Assembly: GCF_030295995.1 (NCBI RefSeq)
Contig: NZ_AP027365.1
Location: 2,760,066-2,824,065, forward strand
DNA from: Thalassotalea hakodatensis
Lineage (GTDB): Bacteria > Pseudomonadota > Gammaproteobacteria > Enterobacterales > Alteromonadaceae
Direction of reading: 5' to 3'
Length of the DNA stretch: 64,000 nucleotides
Notes under the pieces: generated by a model
The model's database searches: none
Told to the model about the DNA's origin: nothing
What the model saw: only the letters and a program-made list of their open reading frames with translations
Shown: positions 16,590 to 29,329 of the stretch, piece by piece
Layout: each line of letters begins with the position of its first letter
How positions within the stretch are numbered: the stretch's first letter is position 1
Made by a program: the position numbers and the translations under genes

Positions 16590-17867
16590 ATGTCTAGATT
16601 AAACATTCAATTATTGTTAACTGGCGATGAAATCATGAACGGTGATATCGTCGATTCAAACTCTGCGATGATCGCACAACAATTAATCCCTTTTGGCTTA
16701 AAAATAGCAAAAAAAACGACAGTTTCTGATGATTTATCATTACTGATCGAAGAAATAAATACATTAAGTCAACAAGCAGACATATTAATTATCAACGGAG
16801 GTCTTGGTCCAACGGTAGATGATTTAACAGCCCAAGCATTAGCTACAGCCATTAATGTTCCTATTGAAAAAAACAATCAAGCCTATCAACATGTACTAAA
16901 TTGGTGCGATAAAAGAAGCTACCCGATTACAGACGCCTGTATCAAACAAGCAATGCTACCAAAAGGTGTAGACATCATTGCAAATGATATTGGTAGCGCA
17001 GTGGGATTTTCTATTGTTCATCACCAATGCCATATTTACTGCACGCCTGGTGTTCCTCGTGAATTAGCAATAATGTTAGAGCAACATATTATTCCGCAAT
17101 TTGCAGACAACGTAACACAAAATTTCGCATATCAAGTCAGAAAACTTCAAGTCTTCGGTATTGGTGAGTCTTCTATTCAACAATTAATACATAATCATTT
17201 CCCAAAGTGGCCTGCTGAAATCTCATTAGGTTTTCGAGCTTGCACACCGATGTTAGAAGTGAAGTTAACAACACACAAAAAAAATACCCTACCTCTGCTG
17301 CAACAGTGGCAAGAAAAAATACATCATTTATTAGGAGATCACGTGTTATGCCAATTTGATGGAGCACCTCCAACAATGGCAGAGCATGTTTTATCTTTAT
17401 TGCAGGAAAAAAATCTAAAAATTACCACCGCTGAATCATGCACCGGTGGATTGATAGCCAGTTTGCTTACTGATATCTCAGGTGCATCAGAATCGTTTGA
17501 GGCTGGCTTTGTTACTTATTCTAATCATATGAAACAAACCTTACTTGATGTGCCTGAAGAACTATTAGTAGAGCATGGGGCAGTAAGCGAATCCGTCGTT
17601 AAAGCAATGGTACTTGGTGCAATAAAAAAATCAAATGCTGATTTTGGAATTGCCGTTTCTGGTATTGCTGGTCCGCATGGAGGCAGTGATGAAAAACCAG
17701 TGGGAACCGTTTGGATAGCTTGGGGCACTTCTACTACGATTAGAACAGTAAAATTTATAATAAAATCTGACAGACAATCATTCCAAATATCTGTTGCTCA
17801 TCGAGCTTTAGATTTACTGAGACGTGAGATATTAATGAGCAAACAGTCACCAATGTACAAAAAATAA
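16590..17867 (+). CDS. cinA: CinA-family protein (NMN deamidase PncC fused to a MoCF-like domain)
   Basis: The 425-residue protein has two domains. Residues 1 to about 175 form a molybdopterin-binding-like (COG1058) domain with LLTGDEIMNGDIVDSNS and INGGLGPTVDDLT. Residues about 265-415 form the PncC nicotinamide-mononucleotide amidohydrolase domain with TAESCTGGLIASLLTDISGAS and GIAGPHGG. It likely recycles NMN to nicotinate mononucleotide in NAD salvage, so it shares a pathway with nadE and nudC in this window. The gene stands alone. Confidence 0.9.
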   Translation: MSRLNIQLLLTGDEIMNGDIVDSNSAMIAQQLIPFGLKIAKKTTVSDDLSLLIEEINTLSQQADILIINGGLGPTVDDLTAQALATAINVPIEKNNQAYQHVLNWCDKRSYPITDACIKQAMLPKGVDIIANDIGSAVGFSIVHHQCHIYCTPGVPRELAIMLEQHIIPQFADNVTQNFAYQVRKLQVFGIGESSIQQLIHNHFPKWPAEISLGFRACTPMLEVKLTTHKKNTLPLLQQWQEKIHHLLGDHVLCQFDGAPPTMAEHVLSLLQEKNLKITTAESCTGGLIASLLTDISGASESFEAGFVTYSNHMKQTLLDVPEELLVEHGAVSESVVKAMVLGAIKKSNADFGIAVSGIAGPHGGSDEKPVGTVWIAWGTSTTIRTVKFIIKSDRQSFQISVAHRALDLLRREILMSKQSPMYKK

Positions 17868-18073
17868 CAATAATTTGTTGCAAGAATGTAAAAGCAGCCT
17901 CAATTTCTCGCATTATGAGGTTATTTATTGCGTAGCAAATCAAAACTTTATATATTTACTATACGATATACTGTATCTACAACTTATTAACGCATGTACA
18001 CTAACCAAAATAGAGAAATATCTATGCTGCTACATTACATGCGAATAATGCTTTAGTTTCCTAGGAGCACATT

Positions 18074-18400
18074 TTGATTGACAAGAACTTCATCACCAGT
18101 GGTCGAAATACCATCATTCACAAAATGAGAAAATTTGATTTATTAATCATTAACGGCAGCCACCCTGTTGTTGTTGTCAGTAATCGAGGCATAGGTATCT
18201 TTAAAGGTGAACTTCCCCAAAAAAAATCAGATGCTAAAAAAGCTTACCAAGATGTAGTTGATGTAGCCGCCACGGAAGTATTTGGTGAAACAAAAACATT
18301 AATCTTTGTGCAGGCACTTGATAATAAAGAATACAAAATAGATTATTCAAAAGTTAACACTCCAAACTTCATTCGTATTCACCAAGAAAACTATATTTAA
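18074..18400 (+). CDS. Unrecognised 108-residue protein ahead of fapA-like gene
   Basis: The reading frame starts at TTG 18074, six bases after a strong AGGAG site, and no better start exists. The product has no signal peptide and no motif that I know; it looks like a small alpha/beta protein (FDLLIINGSHPVVVVSNRGIGIFKG, then a Lys-rich helix, then strands TLIFVQALDNKEYKIDY). It is followed after 28 bases by the FapA-family gene and then the YggN-like gene, so it is probably the first gene of that operon. It may be an accessory factor for FapA, by inference only. Confidence 0.7.
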   Translation: MIDKNFITSGRNTIIHKMRKFDLLIINGSHPVVVVSNRGIGIFKGELPQKKSDAKKAYQDVVDVAATEVFGETKTLIFVQALDNKEYKIDYSKVNTPNFIRIHQENYI

Positions 18401-18428
18401 ACATGTGTTCAAATAGAGAGTATAAAGC

Positions 18429-20111
18429 GTGACAAAGGCAACTTTAGTTCCCAATAAAAAAAACAATATTGATTTGGTACTACAGCCGATAAAAGATCAG
18501 ACGTCGCTTACTGAGGTATCTATCCATGAACTTATCGATGCTTCTGAGTATACAAGTCTTTATGTTGACAACGGTAATATAAAAAATGCTATTGCTGAAC
18601 TTAACAGTGTTTTAAAGCCCCTTCAACAAGGCCAATCTGGTCGTGAAATCTCTTATCAAGTGCTTGAGCGACGGGATGCTAAAATATCCATTGAAATCGA
18701 CAAAGATGAAATGACTGCATCCGCTGAAATTTCAACTGCCCTGGGCGGAAAACATCTAACAGCCAAAGCAATATTAGCGGCTGCTCAACAAGCAGGTGTC
18801 ACAAAAGGGTTTAGTAAAGAAGAATTAGTAAAACTTGCCCAACACGCTGCTCAAGAGCCCCCTGGTAGTATCGTAAAAGGCTCTATTGCGTACGGTAAAG
18901 ATCCTATCGATGGTAAAGATGCCAAGGTTAAACATTTAGTACAAAGTGCACAAGACAGAATTCTACGCCCTAAAGAACGCGAAGATGGTTCAGTAGATAT
19001 GCGTGATTTAGGTGATATTATCTGTGTAAAAATTGGTGATCCTTTAGCGAGAAAAATTCCATTAACAGATGGAATTAAAGGGTTTTCGGTAACTGGTACC
19101 CCCCTGGAGCCAAAGCCTGGAGATGACTGCACCTTACAAGCCGGTGAAGGTACAACTATAAGCCCAAAAAATGAAGATGTACTTGTATCAACAAGGGTTG
19201 GTTTACCACGCATTATCGATAACGGTATGGAGGTTGATGAAGTTTACAAAATTAAAAATGTAGATGTAAGCACAGGTCATATCGATTTTGAAGGCAGTGT
19301 TATCATCGATGGTGACGTATGTGAAGGAATGCAAGTAACCGCTAGAGGCGATATCACTGTTGGTGGTTTTGTTGAATCTTCCTACTTAAACTCAGGCGGG
19401 GATATTACCATCGGCAGTGGTATAATCGGCAAGAAACAAGAAGTAGATGATCTAAAAGTCACCGATATCACCATGAGTGCTAACTTGAAAGCGAAAGGCA
19501 CTATTTTTGCAAAATATTGCCAATATGCTGATATAACATGCAATAATTTTCGAATAGAAAATCAGTTAATGCATACTATTATTGAAGCCGAAGAAAGAGT
19601 ATGGGTTGGTACTGATGAAAAAGCTAACGGTAAGCTGATTGCAGGACACATTACCGTAGGACAATCGATACATGCAGGCACAGTTGGAGCAACAGCAGGA
19701 AGCGCAACAATTATCACCTTTGCAAAAAGACTAGAGCACTTTAATGAGCAAATCACTGAATTAGATGCGAAAATAGAGGTAGAATCTAAACAAGTCGATG
19801 AACTAAAAGAAGCCAGTAATAAGCTAAGAAAATTACCGAAAGATAAAGTAAACCCAGACATGCTTAATAAAGTCATCTCTACCTATAAACACCATGCAGA
19901 GCAAATGGCCAAATACATCAGTGATAAAGAATTACTCGAAGAAGAAGTTAATCAATACATGGGAAGTGTATGTGTTGAGGCAACAGAACGTATTTATCAA
20001 AGCGTACAAATGACTGTTGGCGATTTTCACGAAAAAACAAAGCGTGAATATGGCCCAAGTAGAATGCGCTATAAAGAGCGTAAAATTATAATAGATCCAA
20101 TTGTAACATAA
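18429..20111 (+). CDS. FapA-family (DUF342) protein
   Basis: The 560-residue protein matches the flagellar-assembly-A/DUF342 family: an N-terminal region with ASAEISTALGGKHLTAKAIL, a conserved core with DGIKGFSVTGTPLEPKPGDD (about residues 218-237), a parallel beta-helix with repeats such as GSVIIDGDVCEGMQVTARGDITVGG, and a C-terminal coiled coil (about 440-510) ending in PSRMRYKERKIIIDPIV. In Vibrio, FapA takes part in polar localisation and flagellar control. No flagellar genes are adjacent. The start is GTG 18429 with AGAGAG upstream. Confidence 0.85.
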   Translation: MTKATLVPNKKNNIDLVLQPIKDQTSLTEVSIHELIDASEYTSLYVDNGNIKNAIAELNSVLKPLQQGQSGREISYQVLERRDAKISIEIDKDEMTASAEISTALGGKHLTAKAILAAAQQAGVTKGFSKEELVKLAQHAAQEPPGSIVKGSIAYGKDPIDGKDAKVKHLVQSAQDRILRPKEREDGSVDMRDLGDIICVKIGDPLARKIPLTDGIKGFSVTGTPLEPKPGDDCTLQAGEGTTISPKNEDVLVSTRVGLPRIIDNGMEVDEVYKIKNVDVSTGHIDFEGSVIIDGDVCEGMQVTARGDITVGGFVESSYLNSGGDITIGSGIIGKKQEVDDLKVTDITMSANLKAKGTIFAKYCQYADITCNNFRIENQLMHTIIEAEERVWVGTDEKANGKLIAGHITVGQSIHAGTVGATAGSATIITFAKRLEHFNEQITELDAKIEVESKQVDELKEASNKLRKLPKDKVNPDMLNKVISTYKHHAEQMAKYISDKELLEEEVNQYMGSVCVEATERIYQSVQMTVGDFHEKTKREYGPSRMRYKERKIIIDPIVT

Positions 20112-20908
20112 TGAAAAGTCAGTCAACTATCATCTCAAAGCTACTTACCGGTATTTTTTTAAGTAGCTTTTTTACATTTAATGTTAACGCAAGCAAATGC
20201 GATATTAATTTCCAACATGGAATTATTATTGACCCTTCACATATTCGAATTTTAGAACGTGATATCACTATCGTTCAAATCAACAATGACGAACAACTTT
20301 TTGTCAAAGGAAGAGAAATCCCGTTAACTGACAAGCAACGCTTATTAATTTCTGAATACTCTCAAGGGATACGTTTTCAAATACCTGAAATTGTCTCTAT
20401 TGCAATCGAAGGCGTTGATGTTGGCCTTAAAGCCGTCAACAAAGTCATAGCTGGTGTAACAGGTGAAAATAGTGCTTCACATCAGAAACTTCAAAAACGT
20501 TTTGACGAAATGCAATGGCGATTAAGAAAGCGCTTTAATCATAGTGATGAAAGTTATTATATTGCACCTCAAGATTTTGATGATTTTAGTGAGATTTTTG
20601 CTGGTGAATTCGAGCAAGAAATCGAAACGCTTGTAACCGAATCAATTGGTACAATTTTACTTGCTGTTGGTGAGGCCATGACAAATAAACCACAAGGTAC
20701 TGGTGAAAGCCGTGTACAAACGTTTGACGAACGGATGGAAACCATGGGAGAGGAACTAGAGTTAGAAATGAGCGCAAAGGTAACTTCAATAGAAAATAAG
20801 GCAATGGTTTTTTGTGAAAAATTAAAGTCACTCGATGAAATAGAAACGAAACTAACTGAAAATATTCACCCGCTCGCCTTTTTTAATCTTATTCAATCTC
20901 AACATTGA
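20111..20908 (+). CDS. YggN-like (DUF2884) secreted protein, copy 1
   Basis: The 265-residue protein starts with a signal peptide (about residues 1-28) and then shows the DUF2884 pattern: CDINFQHGIIIDPSHIRI, LTDKQRLLISEYSQGIR and a C-terminal acidic helix region ending KAMVFCEKLKSLDEIE. Its start overlaps the FapA stop by one base, so the two are coupled. A second member at 60427-61221 has the same order of motifs. The function of the family is unknown; the protein is probably periplasmic. Confidence 0.8.
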   Translation: MKSQSTIISKLLTGIFLSSFFTFNVNASKCDINFQHGIIIDPSHIRILERDITIVQINNDEQLFVKGREIPLTDKQRLLISEYSQGIRFQIPEIVSIAIEGVDVGLKAVNKVIAGVTGENSASHQKLQKRFDEMQWRLRKRFNHSDESYYIAPQDFDDFSEIFAGEFEQEIETLVTESIGTILLAVGEAMTNKPQGTGESRVQTFDERMETMGEELELEMSAKVTSIENKAMVFCEKLKSLDEIETKLTENIHPLAFFNLIQSQH

Positions 20909-20944
20909 AAACATTCACCACTTGTAGCGTTAACACGACAAGCC

Positions 20945-21367
20945 TTATTTATCTAATATCAGTTTTAACGCTGGCAGCAATTTATGCTTAATTTTCTCAA
21001 TTTCTGTATCATTATAGGGACTCATTGGTAGCAACCCCCAAATAGGTTTCGGCCAAGCCTTATCTTCTTCAAAGCGAACTACATGATGCAAATGCAATTG
21101 AGGGCAAATATTACCTAATGCCGCTACGTTCATTTTTTTACCCTGAAATACTTGCATAAGTACTTCGCTTAACATACTAGATTCATTTAAAAGTTGCTGT
21201 TGCTGTTGCCAATCTAACTGGTAAATATCTTGAATATTATGCACCTTAGGTACGAGTACAAACCAAGGATACTGATTGTCATTCATTAGCAATAGTTTAC
21301 ATAATGGCAACTCTAACAATTCAATTGTATCGTTACTTAACATTGCATTTAACTGGAAGGATTCCAT
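20945..21367 (-). CDS. HIT-family (histidine triad) protein
   Basis: The 140-residue protein matches the HIT domain with a variant triad: CPQLHLHHVVRFEEDKAWPKPIWG, where the first His of the usual HxHxH is Gln but the catalytic central His remains. This QLHxHH form is typical of a gammaproteobacterial subgroup. HIT proteins bind and hydrolyse nucleotide conjugates. It lies 8 bases downstream of ylqF on the same strand and is probably co-transcribed with it. Confidence 0.85.
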   Translation of the reverse strand: MESFQLNAMLSNDTIELLELPLCKLLLMNDNQYPWFVLVPKVHNIQDIYQLDWQQQQQLLNESSMLSEVLMQVFQGKKMNVAALGNICPQLHLHHVVRFEEDKAWPKPIWGLLPMSPYNDTEIEKIKHKLLPALKLILDK

Positions 21368-21375
21368 TATATCTC

Positions 21376-22311
21376 CTATTTCCTTTTATTTTTTCTACCA
21401 CGACCGCGGGCTAATTTTCTTGCTTCACGTTCAGCGATTTTTTGTTTATCAAGTGCTTCGAAATAAGCCGCTTCTTTAGAGATCATATCAGGTGTTTCGA
21501 ATGAGATTGGCCCTAACGTTTTATCTCTAATCTCATTAATCAAAATAGTTGAAGCCTTAGTAAAATCAACTAATCCTCCACTTTTAACACAGCCTCTAAT
21601 TTTGCCAATTGCTTCTATTAGCTCAATTTCACGTTGTGGTAATTCAACTAATTTATAACGCTCAAGAAGCCTTTGAGGATATGCTTCAATTAAATAATCT
21701 GCCGCAAAACAAGCTATATCATCATGATCATAGGCTGTATCTTTTACCGCACTGGTAATTGCTAAACGATAACCACTGTTCTCATTTATTATTTTAGGCC
21801 AAAGCATACCCGGTGTATCATAAAGGTATAACCCTTCTTCTAGTCTAATACGTTGTTGACCTTTTGTGACCGCAGGCTCATTTCCTACTTTAGCTTTAGC
21901 TTTGCCTACTAAAGTATTCAATAACGTCGATTTACCTACGTTAGGTATCCCCATAATGACTGCATTGATCTGTTTTCCTGTTTGATCTTTATTTGGCACT
22001 AAACTACGAATTAAGTTTGGAATTGTTTTAGCTATACTCGGATTATCGGTTGTTAAAGCGATCGCTTTTACATTATGTTGTGTCTCTAAATGCTCCAACC
22101 ATAATGACGTAATATTTTCATCTGCAAGATCACTCTTATTGAGAATTTTGATAAGTGGTTTATCACCTCTTATCTCGGTGATCATCGGGTTTTCGCTACT
22201 AAAAGGTAACCTAGCATCACAAACTTCAATGACCACATCTATTTGCGGTAAAATTTCTTTAATTTCTTTTTGGGCCTTGTGCATGTGCCCTGGATACCAG
22301 TTAATTGCCAT
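21376..22311 (-). CDS. ylqF: Ribosome biogenesis GTPase YlqF/RbgA
   Basis: The 311-residue protein is a circularly permuted GTPase: the G4 motif NKSD (58-61) precedes the G1 P-loop GIPNVGKST (121-129) and G3 DTPG (165-168). The N-terminal NWYPGHMHKAQKEI and C-terminal basic tail (ARKLARGRGRKNKRK) are family features. YlqF acts in assembly of the 50S subunit, which fits its position close to the rRNA operon. The basic tail is suited to rRNA binding. Confidence 0.95.
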   Translation of the reverse strand: MAINWYPGHMHKAQKEIKEILPQIDVVIEVCDARLPFSSENPMITEIRGDKPLIKILNKSDLADENITSLWLEHLETQHNVKAIALTTDNPSIAKTIPNLIRSLVPNKDQTGKQINAVIMGIPNVGKSTLLNTLVGKAKAKVGNEPAVTKGQQRIRLEEGLYLYDTPGMLWPKIINENSGYRLAITSAVKDTAYDHDDIACFAADYLIEAYPQRLLERYKLVELPQREIELIEAIGKIRGCVKSGGLVDFTKASTILINEIRDKTLGPISFETPDMISKEAAYFEALDKQKIAEREARKLARGRGRKNKRK

Positions 22312-22480
22312 AATTTTTTTACGTTATAAAAAAAGTAGATTTTAACATCACACCAGTAATAAATCTTTATTATTCAATCAAGGTTTTTAGATAAAACGTG
22401 GCGAAAACTACATACCTGTCTCTTTGAGTTTAACAACTAAGGTTTGCAACTAGTATTCACGCATAGCGTCAGATGTGTTA
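22312..22480. other. Gene-free sequence between ylqF and the MITE-like element
   Basis: No open frame, tRNA or clear hairpin is visible here. The minus-strand promoter of ylqF should lie within the first 100 bases, but I could not pick hexamers with confidence. Confidence 0.5.
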
Positions 22481-22792
22481 TACCAATTCGCATAAAGATT
22501 AAGTCAGTTCAGAGCGATGTCAGAGGTGGGAGAATAAGCGAAACGTGTGCAGGTATAGTTGCTCTACATCAAACACGTTTTGCGCAATTATCGCGCCTCT
22601 AACACGCTCCCAAAGGGCGAGTTTAAACGCTTCATAGCCTGTGTTGTTGATTTTGAAAAGGACGCTACAAGGATGTAGCTTATTAGAGAACGCAGGAGCA
22701 CGTTCTCCTGAATAACCATTCTCTGCAATCAACGCCGTGCCTCTAAAGCGTTTAATTCTCGCTGAATGACCGAATATTTATGCGAATTGGTA
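22481..22792. mobile_element. 312-bp MITE-like element with terminal inverted repeats and TTA target duplication
   Basis: The ends are TACCAATTCGCATAAA and its reverse complement, perfect over 16 bases (19 of 20 if extended). TTA directly flanks the element on both sides (22478-22480 and 22793-22795), as expected for a 3-bp target duplication. No transposase is encoded; a 70-residue minus-strand frame inside is open by chance or is a relic. Mobilisation would need a transposase from a related full-length element. Confidence 0.85.
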
Positions 22793-22850
22793 TTAGCTAT
22801 CAATACACCTAATTAAACTTTTTTAGAAGCTAGAATGCAAGAAACCTTGT

Positions 22851-23042
22851 TTCAGGCCCGCGAATTCGCAGAGCTCATTCGGTTAAAACGGGCCAACATG
22901 ATACAGTTCATGTTGTCTGTTAACCTTTTTAACCCTACACTCGTGAGAGTACTCCATGTATTTTGTCCATAAAAAAAGGCCGTCTTACTAGACGGCCTTT
23001 TCTTTGGAATAAAAGCTTGATGATGTCCTACTCTCACATGGG
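22851..23042 (-). repeat. Downstream copy of a 192-bp tandem duplication (5S 3' end, terminator and tail)
   Basis: Bases 22851-23042 repeat 23213-23404 with an offset of 362 bases and only a few differences (for example GCAGAGC versus GCATAGC). Each copy contains the 3' end of 5S, a GGCCGTCT hairpin terminator and the same tail with a CAACATGA/TCATGTTG hairpin. Confidence 0.9.
22974..23001 (-). terminator. Rho-independent terminator after the degenerate 5S copy
   Basis: A 12-bp stem AAAAGGCCGTCT / AGACGGCCTTTT with a 4-base loop and an A-run on the plus strand (T-run in the transcript). It is identical in the stem to the terminator at 23336-23363. Confidence 0.85.
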
Positions 23043-23120
23043 CGTTACTTATCACATGAGTCACACTAGCATCGGCGCTATTGCATTGACTATTGGGTTT
23101 TCGGTCTGGGTATTTGCCCA
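23014..23120 (-). pseudogene. Degenerate second 5S rRNA copy
   Basis: Compared with the intact 5S, this region keeps the 3' end (TGATGTCCTACTCTCACATGGG on the plus strand, first 22 bases) and the block CACACTA-CATCGGCGCTATTGCATT with one change. It has an inserted stretch of about 16 bases between them and is scrambled beyond. The usual 5' strand of the outer helix is missing, so a working 5S is unlikely. It lies after two terminators. Confidence 0.7.
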
Positions 23121-23171
23121 TAGTCTCAAGGATATTTATCCTGACTTAATGTTTTTAACCTAACGCAAAAA

Positions 23172-23191
23172 CCCGTAGCTTTCGCTACGGG
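23172..23191 (-). terminator. Rho-independent terminator between the two 5S copies
   Basis: On the minus strand CCCGTAGC-GAAA-GCTACGGG is followed by TTTTTGCG: a textbook hairpin with a GAAA tetraloop and T-run. Confidence 0.9.
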
Positions 23192-23212
23192 CTTCTCTTA
23201 ATAGAAGCTTGA

Positions 23213-23404
23213 TTCAGGCCCGCGAATTCGCATAGCTCATTCGGTTAAAACGGGCCAACATGAAACTGTTCATGTTGTCTGTTAACCTTTTTAACCCTAC
23301 ACTCGTGAGAGTACTCCATGTATTTTGTCCATAAAAAAAGGCCGTCTTACTAGACGGCCTTTTCTTTGGAATAGAAGCTTGATGATGTCCTACTCTCACA
23401 TGGG
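23213..23404 (-). repeat. Upstream copy of the 192-bp tandem duplication
   Basis: This copy overlaps the 3' end of the intact 5S gene and its terminator. It pairs with 22851-23042. Confidence 0.9.
23336..23363 (-). terminator. Rho-independent terminator of the rRNA operon after 5S
   Basis: The stem AAAAGGCCGTCT / AGACGGCCTTTT (loop TACT on the plus strand) lies 13 bases beyond the 5S 3' end, followed by a T-run in the transcript. Confidence 0.9.
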
Positions 23405-23493
23405 AACTCCCACACTACCATCGGCGCTATTGCATTTCACTACTGAGTTCGGCATGGAGTCAGGTGGTTCTACAATGCTATTGTCATCAAGCA
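23377..23493 (-). rRNA. rrf: 5S ribosomal RNA
   Basis: The minus strand begins TGCTTGATGACAATAGCATT and contains CCACCTGACTCCATGCCGAA and GCGCCGATGGTAGTGTGGG, the conserved 5S core. The 5' and 3' ends pair (TGCTTGATGA with TCATCAAGC). Length is about 117 bases, usual for 5S. Ends are judged from this pairing and by comparison with the known E. coli 5S, so they may be off by one or two bases. Confidence 0.95.
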
Positions 23494-23611
23494 TAATCTT
23501 TTTTCGTCTACTTTCGTAAACACAATCTCGGAATTCTGATATCTATCGTTATTCTAATTCAAGGCACAGTACGTGATGTTATCAAACATACCTAAAACAT
23601 TTAGGTGTTGT

Positions 23612-26491
<2,880 letters not shown>

Positions 26492-26933
26492 ATACAACCC
26501 TAAATATTTTAGGTTACTCAGTGACAAAACTGAGTATCAATGTATGTCTGACATTTTCACGTACTATAAATAGCACTTGAATTAGAATGAAATAAGATAA
26601 GGAAGTCTTATTTCGGTTGTTAGCTTTATTCATTAAAGTAATGAGCGCGACACTCGTTACTTACCTAAAGCTAACGTGATATAACTAGTTGATAAAACTA
26701 CTTATATCGGGATATAAATATCAGCTTTCCAGATTGTTAAAGAAATCGTAATTAACACGCATTCGGTTAAAAACTTGGTTAAAAAAACCAAATTGAAAAT
26801 CACTAAAAAGTAACCTTTAATTTGGTCTCTCATTCTTTATGAAGAAGTTAATAATTCGAGTTAAGCTAGGCGCTTGATGGCGACGTTTAGTTCACTAAAC
26901 GAGTCATTAAGCAACGACGCATAACGAAGAATT
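26492..26933 (-). other. 23S-tRNA internal transcribed spacer
   Basis: This 442-base AT-rich spacer has no tRNA-Ile or other tRNA. It carries a boxA-like antitermination site (26733-26745) ahead of 23S and self-complementary stretches that would form the 23S processing stem. Confidence 0.8.
26733..26745 (-). promoter_or_regulatory. boxA antitermination site in the 16S-23S spacer
   Basis: The minus strand reads TTTCTTTAACAAT, a match to the boxA core CTTTAACA that loads NusB and S10 for rRNA antitermination. Confidence 0.7.
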
Positions 26934-27009
26934 TGGTGGAGCTAAGCAGGATCGAACTGCTGACCTCCTGCGTGCAAGGCAGGCGCTCTCCCAGCTGAGC
27001 TATAGCCCC
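26934..27009 (-). tRNA. tRNA-Ala (anticodon TGC)
   Basis: The minus strand starts GGGGCTATAGCTCAGCTGGG, has anticodon loop CTTGCAC (TGC) and T-loop GTTCGATC, and ends with an encoded CCA. The acceptor stem pairs GGGGCTA with TAGCTCC, allowing wobble. It is the only tRNA in this rRNA operon. Confidence 0.97.
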
Positions 27010-27096
27010 TTTTAGACTTAGTCAGGGTGACTTCTTCTACGTTCGTTATCATACAATTTGTGTGAACACTCAACAACAATCTGTTTCACTTCAAGA

Positions 27097-28640
<1,544 letters not shown>

Positions 28641-28836
28641 AAAATCGTTTGTTCGGTTTAGCAAGCTAAACCCGCTCAATGAATTCTGATACTTGGTCAT
28701 TACTTTTAAAAAGTAATATAAACCAATAAAACTTAAATAAGTTTTTGTATGAACATTCACTAAGACATTTTTGTAACCTAAGTTACTGGTAAAACATCAT
28801 CACTGTGAGTGCCCACACAAATTGCATGATAACTAA

Positions 28837-28849
28837 TTGTTAAAGATGC
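28837..28849 (-). promoter_or_regulatory. boxA antitermination site in the rRNA leader
   Basis: The minus strand reads GCATCTTTAACAA, the standard boxA core, about 200 bases upstream of 16S and downstream of both promoters. Confidence 0.75.
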
Positions 28850-28973
28850 TTGCCGAAGCAAGTAGGTCGAACGGTTCATCGATGAACGCTTTGTTCGACG
28901 CGAGCTAATAATCTCATTCGTTACTAGACCGCTTTATTAGTTGCTTGTGGCCGTTGCCTCAAGCGAGATGCGC

Positions 28974-29001
28974 ATTCTACGCAACCCTGTTTTGATGTCA
29001 A
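28974..29001 (-). promoter_or_regulatory. rRNA promoter P2 (proximal)
   Basis: On the minus strand TTGACA and TAGAAT are separated by 16 bases and followed by GCGCATC, a GC-rich discriminator typical of stringently controlled promoters. Confidence 0.85.
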
Positions 29002-29168
29002 CCTTTTTCTTAAAAAACTTTCGTTTATTTTTGAATGTTTGGTTTGTTGTTTTATACCGTTTTCGTGATACTAAACTTATCAAAACTGAGCTTTCGTCGT
29101 CCTGACTCGCTCTAATAAGTATTTCCTATACAGAACCTTCTTGGCTTGTCCCCGAGAAGTGGATGCGC

Positions 29169-29196
29169 ATTTTAGGGATTTTTATCGCCCCGTCAA
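29169..29196 (-). promoter_or_regulatory. rRNA promoter P1 (distal)
   Basis: On the minus strand TTGACG and TAAAAT are separated by 16 bases and followed by GCGCATCC. It lies 195 bases upstream of P2 and has the same spacing and discriminator. AT-rich sequence just upstream could serve as an UP element. Confidence 0.85.
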
Positions 29197-29280
29197 CAAC
29201 TATTTTCAATTTATTAAAAAAAGCTTCTTGGATGTTCAAAAATAGTACAGATTTGGTGTTTTATCAAAGTTTATAAACAA

Positions 29281-29310
29281 AAAAAGAGGAAATATACATT
29301 TCCTCTTTTT
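29281..29310 (-). terminator. Terminator of pssA
   Basis: A 13-bp stem AAAAAGAGGAAAT / ATTTCCTCTTTTT with a 4-base loop lies 20 bases after the pssA stop and shields the rRNA promoters from read-through. Confidence 0.9.
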
Positions 29311-29329
29311 TAAAATAAATCGTAAAACA

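Larger units (their letters stand above)
28641..29280 (-). other. rRNA operon promoter and leader region
   Basis: This 640-base stretch has no gene. It holds two tandem promoters (28974-29001 and 29169-29196), a boxA site (28837-28849) and a long leader that should pair with 16S downstream sequence for RNase III processing. Confidence 0.85.

Noticed and set aside
22520-22732. 70-residue minus-strand open frame inside the 312-bp element
   Set aside because: It lies wholly within a repeat element with terminal inverted repeats and resembles no protein family, so it is not called as a gene.
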